Below, piece by piece: positions 1 to 5,335 of a stretch of 5,335 bases of DNA. The notes under the pieces were generated by a model that saw only the letters and a program-made list of their open reading frames with translations, did no database searches and was not told the DNA's origin. The first letter of the stretch is position 1. Each line of letters opens with the position of its first letter. A program made the translations under genes and the position numbers. The stretch lies in the NCBI GenBank assembly GCA_003553895.1, contig PWFM01000175.1:1-5335 (forward strand), read 5' to 3'. The DNA comes from Syntrophomonadaceae bacterium. Its GTDB lineage: Bacteria; Bacillota; Dethiobacteria; DTU022.

Positions 1-342
1 ATTGCCGGGCATGAAGATGTCGGGGTTTCGCTGCTGGCCCCGCTGGCGGTTGTGCCCGAGATGCAGGGAAAAGGTATTGGCGGCAGGCTTATCGAGGAAG
101 GAATGGGTTTGCTACTAGCAGCAGGGGTCAGGCTGGTATTTGTTCTCGGCCATCCCGGCTATTACCCGCGTTACGGGTTTAAACCGGCCGGCAGGCTTGG
201 GTTTGCTGCTCCTTACCCTGTTCCGGAAGAAGTAGCCGGAGCATGGATGGTCCGTGCTCTAGGGGAGGATATAACCGGCACAGTGGCAGGGCAGGTCCGC
301 TGCGCTAATGAAATCAGCCGCCCTGAGTACTGGCGGGAATAA
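1..342 (+). CDS. GNAT family N-acetyltransferase, YhbS-like (5' partial)
   Basis: The reading frame is open from the first base and ends at TAA (340-342), giving 113 residues. The true start lies upstream of the window, since full-length relatives are about 160-180 residues. The acetyl-CoA binding motif A of the GNAT fold is visible as a Val-Pro-x-Met-Gln-Gly-Lys-Gly-Ile-Gly-Gly-x-Leu stretch at about positions 49-90, preceded by the beta-strand LLAPLAVV. The later VFVLGHPGYYPRYGFKPA segment is typical of the YhbS branch, where a G-x-P-x-YY-x-R-x-GF motif follows motif A. Such enzymes move an acetyl group from acetyl-CoA to an amine. The substrate cannot be told from the sequence. An ATG at 52 is in frame but falls inside motif A, so it is not the start. 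The gene converges on lepA with 22 bp between stop codons. Confidence 0.88.
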   Translation: MAGHEDVGVSLLAPLAVVPEMQGKGIGGRLIEEGMGLLLAAGVRLVFVLGHPGYYPRYGFKPAGRLGFAAPYPVPEEVAGAWMVRALGEDITGTVAGQVRCANEISRPEYWRE

Positions 343-364
343 ACCGGCCGGAGTCGATCTCAAA

Positions 365-2188
365 CTATTCTACTTTTAAAACAGCGGTAAAGGCTTCCTG
401 GGGTATCTCCACCCGGCCAATTTTTTTCATTTTTTTCTTTCCTTCTTTTTGTTTTTCCAAAAGTTTTCTTTTCCGGGTGACATCTCCACCATATAGTTTT
501 TCAGTTACATTTTTTCGCATCGCTTTGATAGTTTCCCGGGCGATAATTTTATTTTCTATCGCCGCCTGGACGGGCACATCAAACATCTGCCTGGGAATAA
601 TGTCCCGCAATTTTTCTACCATTTCTTTGCCCCGGGGATAAGCTTTGTCCCTGTGGATGATGAAAGAAAGGGCATCCACTTTTTCATTATTAACCAGGAT
701 ATCAATTACTGCCAGGCTTGATTCCCGGTAACCGTGCATATCATAATCAAAGGTGGCATAACCCCTGGTCCGCGATTTGAGCTGGTCGAAAAAGTCATAA
801 ATTATTTCGGCCAGGGGCAGGTAATAATTGAGCCTCACTCTACCAGAGTCCAGGTATTTGGTATCGCGTATTTCTCCTCTTTTTTCCTGGCAGAGTTCCA
901 TAACTGCTCCCATATATTCAGGAGGGATCAATATTGAAGCATCGACATAAGGTTCTTCAACAGTTGTCCGCTCGTTAGAGGGGGGCATCAGGGCCGGGTT
1001 ATCTACTTCGAGGACTGTGCCGTTTACCAGGTGAACCTTGTATGCCACGCTTGGCGCTGAAACAATTAAACTGAGCCCGTATTCACGATCCAGCCTTTCC
1101 CGGACAATATCCATGTGCAGTAAACCCAGGAAACCGCAGCGAAAGCCCAGGCCCAGGGCCGTCGATTTTTCTGGCTCGTAAGTGAGTGCTGAATCGTTGA
1201 GGGTAAGACGTTCAAGCGCTTCCCGCAGGGTTGCAAAATCGCTGTTATCCTGGGGGAAAAGGCCGCAAAAAACCATGGGCCTGGCCGGGCGGTATCCCGG
1301 CAGGGCTTTTGATGCGGGATTATCGGCTCCGGTGATCGTATCGCCAACCGCTGCGTCTCCAACATTCCTTATTGAGGCGATCAGGTAACCGACTTCACCG
1401 GCTGAAAGGCCTTGAACCGGTTCCATGGCCGGGCGGAATGTGCCGATTTCTGATATCTCAAAGACCTTGCCTGTATTCATAAATTTAATGTGATCGCCTT
1501 TTTGGATCGCCCCCTCCATGATCCTGACATAGGCAATAACCCCCCGGTAGCGGTCGTAATTGGAGTCGAAGACCAAAGCTTTAAGGGGCCTGCCGGGATC
1601 ATCGCCCGGCGGGGGAGGGACTTTGTTAATGATTGTTTCTAAAACTTCTTCAATACCCGTGCCCTTTTTTGCCGATATGGATAGTGTTTCCATGGCCTCA
1701 TCACCGATCAGGTCTACTAATTCTTCCTTGACCCTTTCCGGTTCAGCCCTTTCCAGGTCAATTTTATTGATGACCGGGACAATGGCCAGGTTTTGTTCCA
1801 GGGCCAGGTAGGCGTTGGCCAGGGTCTGGGCTTCGATACCCTGGGCGGCATCGACGACCAGGATGGCCCCTTCACAGGCAGCCAGGCTCCTGGATACTTC
1901 GTAGGTAAAGTCGACATGACCGGGGGTGTCGATCAGGTTCAAAATATAGTCTTCGCCGTTTGCGGCGCGGTAATTAAGGCGAACTGCCTGCAGCTTGATT
2001 GTTATGCCCCGTTCCCTTTCCAGGTCCATCTGATCAAGGACCTGGTCTTTCATCTGGCGGGCAGTTAAGGTGCTGGTCGCTTCCAGCAGCCGGTCGGCCA
2101 GGGTCGACTTGCCGTGGTCGATATGGGCAATAATGCAGAAATTCCTGATATTTTCGGGTTTCAACTGGTAAGCCTCCATCTGGTACAA
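365..2188 (-). CDS. lepA: Translation elongation factor 4 (LepA), ribosomal back-translocating GTPase
   Basis: This 607-residue protein has the full length expected of LepA, a cytoplasmic GTPase that acts on the ribosome during stressed or stalled translation or assembly. All GTPase motifs are present: AHIDHGKST (21-29, P-loop), ERERGIT (57-63, switch I), DTPGH (87-91), NKID (141-144) and SAKKG (172-176). EF-G-like domains follow. The LepA-specific C-terminal domain is intact, with ARETIKAMRKNVTEKLYGGD and KEGKKKMKKIGRVEIPQEAF near the end, which separates it from EF-G and TypA. The start is taken as TTG at 2188 because an AGGA (2194-2197) lies 5 nt upstream. An in-frame ATG at 2179 gives MEAYQLKPENIRNF and is a reasonable alternative, though its spacing to that AGGA is 14 nt. 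The gene lies 35 bp after the oxidoreductase stop. The hemW or heat-shock genes that often follow lepA in Bacillota are absent here. Confidence 0.97.
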   Translation of the reverse strand: MYQMEAYQLKPENIRNFCIIAHIDHGKSTLADRLLEATSTLTARQMKDQVLDQMDLERERGITIKLQAVRLNYRAANGEDYILNLIDTPGHVDFTYEVSRSLAACEGAILVVDAAQGIEAQTLANAYLALEQNLAIVPVINKIDLERAEPERVKEELVDLIGDEAMETLSISAKKGTGIEEVLETIINKVPPPPGDDPGRPLKALVFDSNYDRYRGVIAYVRIMEGAIQKGDHIKFMNTGKVFEISEIGTFRPAMEPVQGLSAGEVGYLIASIRNVGDAAVGDTITGADNPASKALPGYRPARPMVFCGLFPQDNSDFATLREALERLTLNDSALTYEPEKSTALGLGFRCGFLGLLHMDIVRERLDREYGLSLIVSAPSVAYKVHLVNGTVLEVDNPALMPPSNERTTVEEPYVDASILIPPEYMGAVMELCQEKRGEIRDTKYLDSGRVRLNYYLPLAEIIYDFFDQLKSRTRGYATFDYDMHGYRESSLAVIDILVNNEKVDALSFIIHRDKAYPRGKEMVEKLRDIIPRQMFDVPVQAAIENKIIARETIKAMRKNVTEKLYGGDVTRKRKLLEKQKEGKKKMKKIGRVEIPQEAFTAVLKVE

Positions 2189-2202
2189 AACATTCCTGTA
2201 GG

Positions 2203-2211
2203 ATTATAACA
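2203..2211 (-). promoter_or_regulatory. Candidate extended -10 promoter of lepA
   Basis: On the minus strand this reads TGTTATAAT, a perfect consensus -10 hexamer with the extended TG element. No good -35 box is found 16-18 bp upstream, which extended -10 promoters can tolerate. Transcription would begin about 7 nt downstream, leaving a leader of only about 10 nt before the TTG start, or about 19 nt before the ATG at 2179. The box lies 13 bp after the oxidoreductase stop codon, so lepA could be both read through and independently initiated. Confidence 0.45.
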
Positions 2212-2223
2212 CAAGTTGGTAGG

Positions 2224-3222
2224 TTAAGAGGAGCGGAGGCTTTCTACGGCCCGCCTGGCCCAGCTGGAATTTTTATAAATTGCCCTTCCCACGCCGATCA
2301 GGTCCGCTTTGCCCTGGTTGAGCAATTCTTCTGCGGCCCCGGCTTCTGTTATGCCCCCGGTCAGGATAACCGGGATCGATACTTCTTCTTTGATTGCTTC
2401 AGAAAGAGGAGCAAAAAACCCCTGGCCGGTAAGACCCGGTATAATATACCCGGCAAGACCCCCGGATATGTCAAGGATATCTACCCCGGCTTTAGCAAAT
2501 TCCTGGGCGGCAGCTGTGCTGTCTTCAATGGTGGTCCCGCCTTCCATGTAGTCGGAGGCCCCGAGACGCAGCAGCAGGGGGTAATCTTCTCCGACCTTTT
2601 CTCTGACCGCCTCGATAACAGCCAGGTGCATGTTGATCCGGTTGTTCAGGCTTCCTCCGTAATGATCCGCCCGTTTGTTGGTCAGTGGAGAATAAAACTG
2701 GTTGAGGAGGAAGCCGTGGGCGGAGTGAATTTCAACCCCGTCGAAACCGGCTTCTTTTACCCTGCGGGCGGCCTGGCCAAAGGCTTCGATGATATCTTCA
2801 ATTTCTGCGGCGGTGAGTTCCCGGGGATTGGTTTTTCGCCTGGGATGGGGAACCGCTGAAGGAGCGAGGGGTACGGTCCCGGTCACTTCTTCGCTGGTAT
2901 TGCTGCCGGCATGGTTGATCTGCAGCACAGCTTTGGAACCGTTGGTCTGGATGACATGGGCCAGTTGTTTCAACCCTGCAATGGTATCATCGTCGGCAGC
3001 CGACAGCTGCCTTGGGCTGGCTTTTCCGCCGGGGCTGATGTAACTGTGCTCTACTATTACCAGGCCGATGTGGCCGCCTTCAGTTTTTTCATCGTAATAA
3101 TCAAGGAGTTCTTTATTGGCCCGACCGCTGCCGTCGGCCTTTTCGGTTGCCATCGGAGGCATTACCAGGCGGTTGGGGAGCGGAAGGGTCCCTTCTGTAA
3201 AGGGGGTTAACAGGTATGACAT
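2224..3222 (-). CDS. NADH:flavin oxidoreductase, Old Yellow Enzyme family (single TIM-barrel domain)
   Basis: This is a 332-residue FMN-dependent TIM-barrel enzyme of the kind that reduces activated C=C bonds of electrophiles such as enals, enones or nitro compounds with NAD(P)H. Numbered from the ATG at 3222, the family marks are NRLVMPPM (17-24), QINHAG (101-106), FDGVEIHSAHGFLLNQFYSP (160-179, with the substrate-binding His pair 166/169), the NKRADHYGGSLNNR signature (182-195), and the C-terminal phosphate-binding TGGI (288-291) and GVGRAIYK (310-317). The protein ends at the end of the barrel, so the 4Fe-4S and NAD-binding domains of 2,4-dienoyl-CoA reductase-type relatives are missing. 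The YqjM-type active-site Cys position after PPM is Ala. A GTG at 3231 is in frame, but AAGGAG (3234-3239) is only 2 nt from it and 11 nt from the ATG, so the ATG is preferred. The physiological substrate is unknown. Confidence 0.92.
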   Translation of the reverse strand: MSYLLTPFTEGTLPLPNRLVMPPMATEKADGSGRANKELLDYYDEKTEGGHIGLVIVEHSYISPGGKASPRQLSAADDDTIAGLKQLAHVIQTNGSKAVLQINHAGSNTSEEVTGTVPLAPSAVPHPRRKTNPRELTAAEIEDIIEAFGQAARRVKEAGFDGVEIHSAHGFLLNQFYSPLTNKRADHYGGSLNNRINMHLAVIEAVREKVGEDYPLLLRLGASDYMEGGTTIEDSTAAAQEFAKAGVDILDISGGLAGYIIPGLTGQGFFAPLSEAIKEEVSIPVILTGGITEAGAAEELLNQGKADLIGVGRAIYKNSSWARRAVESLRSS

Positions 3223-3233
3223 TTTATTCACTT

Positions 3234-3239
3234 CTCCTT
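3234..3239 (-). promoter_or_regulatory. Ribosome binding site deciding the oxidoreductase start
   Basis: The minus strand reads AAGGAG. It lies 11 nt before ATG (3222) but only 2 nt before the in-frame GTG (3231), which is too close for normal initiation. This favours the shorter protein by three residues. Confidence 0.6.
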
Positions 3240-3248
3240 CAGGATTAA

Positions 3249-3272
3249 GTTATCATTATAATTTATGATAAC
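3249..3272 (-). promoter_or_regulatory. Operator-like perfect inverted repeat in the oxidoreductase promoter region
   Basis: GTTATCAT (3249-3256) and ATGATAAC (3265-3272) form a perfect 8+8 bp inverted repeat with an 8 bp AT-rich spacer. Half-site centres are about 16 bp apart, suited to a dimeric helix-turn-helix repressor. On the minus strand, -10-like hexamers lie inside it: TATAAT at 3255-3260, and TAAATT at 3260-3265. The latter is 17 bp from a TTCACA -35-like box (3283-3288). The repeat starts about 27 bp upstream of the oxidoreductase ATG. It is AT-rich and not followed by a T-run, so it is a poor terminator for the upstream AbrB-family gene. Identity as an operator, and the regulator, are inferred. 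Confidence 0.5.
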
Positions 3273-3317
3273 AGGAAGCAGGTGTGAATTCCACAGTTGC
3301 CGTATTACAGGAAAGCC

Positions 3318-4433
3318 TCAGTATAGCATAAAGACAAAGGGGACCACTGATTTTATGGCCAGCAGGCGGCACAGGTGCAGGATCGATACGCGGAAAGGAT
3401 CCTTGTTATATTTTATGGCCAATGTGGTCATAATGGTAAAGCCGCCGGGCGCTGCGGCCAAAAAACTGGTAGTAAAATCCCAACCTGCCAGTTTGTGGAT
3501 CATAAAAGCAACCAGGAAGGAGGATAGAAAGACGATGGTTGTCGATATTATAATAGGAACAATAATGCCGTCGGTTAAAAATGTGTCCACTGTTTCTGGA
3601 GTTAAATTGTCTGCCACCATCAGACCCACTCCGACCAGCATAAATCCAAAAACCCGGGGAGAAGGGGTAATGATCGGCCCCCCCGCCAGGGAGGCGGCAG
3701 CCACAAAGAACATGGAACCGACCATGCCGCCAGCGGGCACGCCCAGGTTTATGAATAACAACCCGCCACAAGCGGCGATACCCAGCGATAGCAGGCTTAA
3801 GCGTATTGAGATAAGCAGCAGTTTTAAATCAAGGGTGTGCAGTTTGTTTAGCATTTCTTTTAAAAGGGAACTCCTTTGGTCGTCGCCTTTTTCCCCTTCG
3901 TCTTCCACGGGCATATTGTTTTTTTCCAGCTCATTGTTTGCCACCAGTTTAACCAAAAAGGGAAAGGTGAAAATGGTAGCCAGCATGCGCACCAGCTTGA
4001 TGGTGATCATGGCCGGAATATCGGCGCTGGTAGCAAGGCCGATTACCGTCATTTCAGGCAAACCGCCCACGCTGGAAGATAGGATGGCTGTAACCGGGTC
4101 CAGGTAGGTGATGCGGGATATAAAGTAACCCATTCCAAAAACCAGCCCCAGGGCCCAAATGACGATCAACAGGGCCGGTGGGATCATTGCTTTAAGGTGG
4201 GTAAGGGTATCGCGGGTTACCTTAGAACCGACAAAAAGACCGAGGAATATCTGCACTGCCGGGGAAAAGAAATCAGGCGCCACGGGCAGGGGATAACCGA
4301 CAATTCTAAGTGTTCCCACCACGGTTATGGTCCCCAGCAAAGCGGCAGCCGGTACTTTTAATGGCGTAAAAAGGGCCCACCCGAGTGAACCCAAAAAGAA
4401 TAATAATAGCAAGTCTGCAATTGTCTCAAACAA
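3318..4433 (-). CDS. AbrB-family duplicated integral membrane protein (putative transporter or regulator)
   Basis: From the preferred TTG start this is a 371-residue, highly hydrophobic protein with about ten likely membrane segments and an internal duplication. The first half has KVPAAALLGTI (26-36) and GGLPEMTVIGLATSADIPAM (123-142). The second half repeats these as GVPAGGMVGSMF (231-242) and APGGFTIMTTLAIKYNKDPF (328-347). A charged cytosolic-looking loop (about 165-203) separates the halves. This is the pattern of the AbrB membrane family (formerly mislabelled ammonia monooxygenase), which includes E. coli AbrB, linked to aidB expression. It is unrelated to the Bacillus DNA-binding AbrB. 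Transport substrate and direction are not known. An ATG at 4505 would add 24 mostly hydrophilic residues (MKTRLIAVSCRRK...), but it has no visible ribosome binding site, whereas TTG at 4433 has AGGAG 8 nt upstream. It is the first gene of the minus-strand run, 95 bp before the oxidoreductase. Confidence 0.87.
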   Translation of the reverse strand: MFETIADLLLLFFLGSLGWALFTPLKVPAAALLGTITVVGTLRIVGYPLPVAPDFFSPAVQIFLGLFVGSKVTRDTLTHLKAMIPPALLIVIWALGLVFGMGYFISRITYLDPVTAILSSSVGGLPEMTVIGLATSADIPAMITIKLVRMLATIFTFPFLVKLVANNELEKNNMPVEDEGEKGDDQRSSLLKEMLNKLHTLDLKLLLISIRLSLLSLGIAACGGLLFINLGVPAGGMVGSMFFVAAASLAGGPIITPSPRVFGFMLVGVGLMVADNLTPETVDTFLTDGIIVPIIISTTIVFLSSFLVAFMIHKLAGWDFTTSFLAAAPGGFTIMTTLAIKYNKDPFRVSILHLCRLLAIKSVVPFVFMLY

Positions 4434-4441
4434 TGGCTCAT

Positions 4442-4446
4442 CTCCT
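4442..4446 (-). promoter_or_regulatory. Ribosome binding site supporting the TTG start of the AbrB-family gene
   Basis: The minus strand reads AGGAG, placed 8 nt before TTG (4431-4433). The in-frame ATG at 4505 has no purine-rich complement to 16S rRNA in the preceding 20 nt. The site would be inside the coding region if the longer start were used. Confidence 0.55.
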
Positions 4447-4534
4447 GGTTTATCTTTATCTCTAACCTTTCTTCGACACGAAACTGCAATTAACCTTGTT
4501 TTCATTAAAGGATAGCTTTAAAGGTTGCTACTTC

Positions 4535-4563
4535 TTGACAACCGGGATAAATTTGCATATGAT
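4535..4563 (+). promoter_or_regulatory. Sigma-A (sigma-70-like) promoter of the DOMON lipoprotein gene
   Basis: A perfect TTGACA -35 box (4535-4540) is followed after exactly 17 bp by TATGAT (4558-4563), which matches the -10 consensus at five of six bases. Transcription should start near 4570, giving a leader of about 94 nt before ATG 4664. I recognise no riboswitch in that leader. A short palindrome, CTTAATTTAAG (4641-4651), touches the ribosome binding site. A TATAAT on the opposite strand (4579-4584) might serve the divergent AbrB-family gene, but it has no convincing -35 box. Confidence 0.75.
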
Positions 4564-4663
4564 AAACATACTTAGTCTATTATATTTATAGGCAATGGTA
4601 GCATTTAAACCAGTGGTGCTCTGATTTTAAAGACAGTATGCTTAATTTAAGGAGGAGATTGTT

Positions 4664-5296
4664 ATGTCTAAAAAGTATGCATTGATATTATTTCTTGCGG
4701 TTGCCCTGTTGGTTATGGTTGGTTGTGAGGCCGATCCTGTTGATGATGCAGTAGATGAGCCTGATGATGAAGAACCGATCGAGGAACCGGAAAATTTAAT
4801 GGGCCGGGTTGAAGAACCCCTGAACATGGATGGTTCCAGCGAGGGTTATCCGGCGGGTCCGATTGAATCGGCAGGAGCTGCAATATACCTGGCCTATGAT
4901 GATGATTTTATTTATGTCCTGATGGAAGCGGAAGTTGAAGGCTGGCTCTCGGTCGGCTTTAACGATAGTGGCGGGGGCATGAATGGGGCTAATATGATCC
5001 TGGGTTACCTTACCGAAGAAGGAGAGCCCGCCTTCAGAGATGATGTGGGGAGCGGACATGCCCATTCTGAAGCCGATGAAACGGCAATATCGCAGCCATA
5101 CTTTGAGCGGTCTAATGGAAGAAGTGTCCTTGAGTTTGCTTATCCACTTAGTTTCCCTGCCGATCAGGGTTATAATGTGGAAGAAATAGCGCCCGGAGAA
5201 ACCTACTCCCTGATTGTAGGCTTACATTCAAGTTCCGACAATATTGACAGCAAACATTCAACCAGGGGCATGGCTGACTTCGAAGTTCAACCTTAA
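4664..5296 (+). CDS. Acidic DOMON-domain lipoprotein, secreted and membrane-anchored
   Basis: This 210-residue protein starts at ATG 4664, 8 nt after AAGGAGG (4649-4655). A signal peptide (KK followed by a hydrophobic run at 6-19) ends in a lipobox-like M-V-G-C. Cys21 would be lipid-modified, placing the protein on the outer face of the membrane. Residues 22-43 are an acidic linker with 13 Asp/Glu in 22. Residues about 65-208 look like a DOMON beta-sandwich: IYLAYDDDFIYVLMEAEVEG, then GWLSVGFND (93-101), GGMNGANMILGYL (104-116), and a C-terminal KHSTRG (197-202). DOMON domains bind heme or sugars and often work in extracellular electron transfer. Met106 or Met111 with His198 are possible heme ligands by analogy with b-type DOMON proteins, which is inference. 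No cytochrome b561 or redox partner gene is visible in the window. The gene appears monocistronic as far as can be seen and no terminator is seen after it. Confidence 0.82.
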   Translation: MSKKYALILFLAVALLVMVGCEADPVDDAVDEPDDEEPIEEPENLMGRVEEPLNMDGSSEGYPAGPIESAGAAIYLAYDDDFIYVLMEAEVEGWLSVGFNDSGGGMNGANMILGYLTEEGEPAFRDDVGSGHAHSEADETAISQPYFERSNGRSVLEFAYPLSFPADQGYNVEEIAPGETYSLIVGLHSSSDNIDSKHSTRGMADFEVQP

Positions 5297-5312
5297 AAAG
5301 TAAAAAGAATCA

Positions 5313-5335
5313 TGGGGTCAGGTCTTGGAATATCA
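5313..5335. other. Possible edge of a dispersed, mobile-element-associated repeat
   Basis: The sequence TGGGGTCAGGTCTTG (5313-5327) followed by an AT-rich stretch begins 17 bp after the lipoprotein stop and runs off the window. From memory, near-identical strings recur in many unrelated bacterial genomes beside IS200/REP-associated Y1 transposase genes. No transposase or inverted partner is present here, so this is a tentative recognition only. Confidence 0.3.

Noticed and set aside
181..351. Repeated 11-mer AAACCGGCCGG at 181-191 and 341-351, the second between the converging genes
   Set aside because: The self-complementary CCGGCCGG could form a short hairpin but has no adjacent T-run on either strand, so it is not supported as a terminator; the other copy is inside coding sequence.
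734..2068. Several short plus-strand open frames (about 65-90 codons) inside lepA
   Set aside because: They lie opposite a fully conserved gene, lack ribosome binding sites of note and show no family motif.
3282..3296. Imperfect palindrome around GTGTGAATTCCACAG upstream of the oxidoreductase
   Set aside because: Only a 4 bp stem (TGTG/CACA) around five bases; its resemblance to lac operator-like sequence is too weak, and it is not followed by T residues as a terminator would be.
3350..3421. Identical 12-mers ATTTTATGGCCA at 3350-3361 and 3410-3421
   Set aside because: Both encode Leu-Ala-Ile-Lys in the same frame of the AbrB-family protein; only two copies exist and the spacing has no repeat-unit structure.
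3265..4107. 280-codon open frame on the plus strand opposite the AbrB-family gene
   Set aside because: Its translation has no recognisable domain, is rich in Ser, Thr, Lys and Pro as expected of an antisense frame of a membrane protein, and the opposite strand carries clear family motifs throughout.

Overview
The window reads as a chromosomal segment of a Gram-positive, probably anaerobic bacterium of the Bacillota (Clostridia-like). This rests on strong AGGAG-type ribosome binding sites, sigma-A-like promoter boxes, TTG start codons, a lipobox lipoprotein and moderate GC content. It is an inference from style, not a taxonomic marker. Most genes belong to known families and I see no clear new multi-gene system.

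Layout. Positions 1-342 (+) hold the C-terminal two thirds of a GNAT acetyltransferase whose start lies outside the window. It converges, with a gap of only 22 bp, on a three-gene run on the minus strand, read from right to left. That run is a duplicated AbrB-family membrane protein (4433 to 3318), a single-domain Old Yellow Enzyme-type flavin oxidoreductase (3222 to 2224), and the translational GTPase LepA/EF-4 (2188 to 365). Divergent from this run, a 210-residue acidic DOMON-domain lipoprotein gene (4664-5296, +) has a near-consensus promoter and a strong ribosome binding site. The window ends with a short sequence that may be the edge of a mobile-element-associated repeat.

How the parts relate. 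The oxidoreductase and lepA are 35 bp apart and could be co-transcribed, but a perfect extended -10 box just before lepA suggests it also has its own promoter. A perfect 8+8 bp inverted repeat sits over -10-like sequences upstream of the oxidoreductase and looks like a repressor operator, so this gene may be separately inducible. The AbrB-family and DOMON genes share a divergent control region. No pathway link between them is visible.

The most interesting items are the operator-like palindrome, the stand-alone DOMON lipoprotein, the probable TTG start of the AbrB-family gene, and the truncated repeat-like motif at the right edge.
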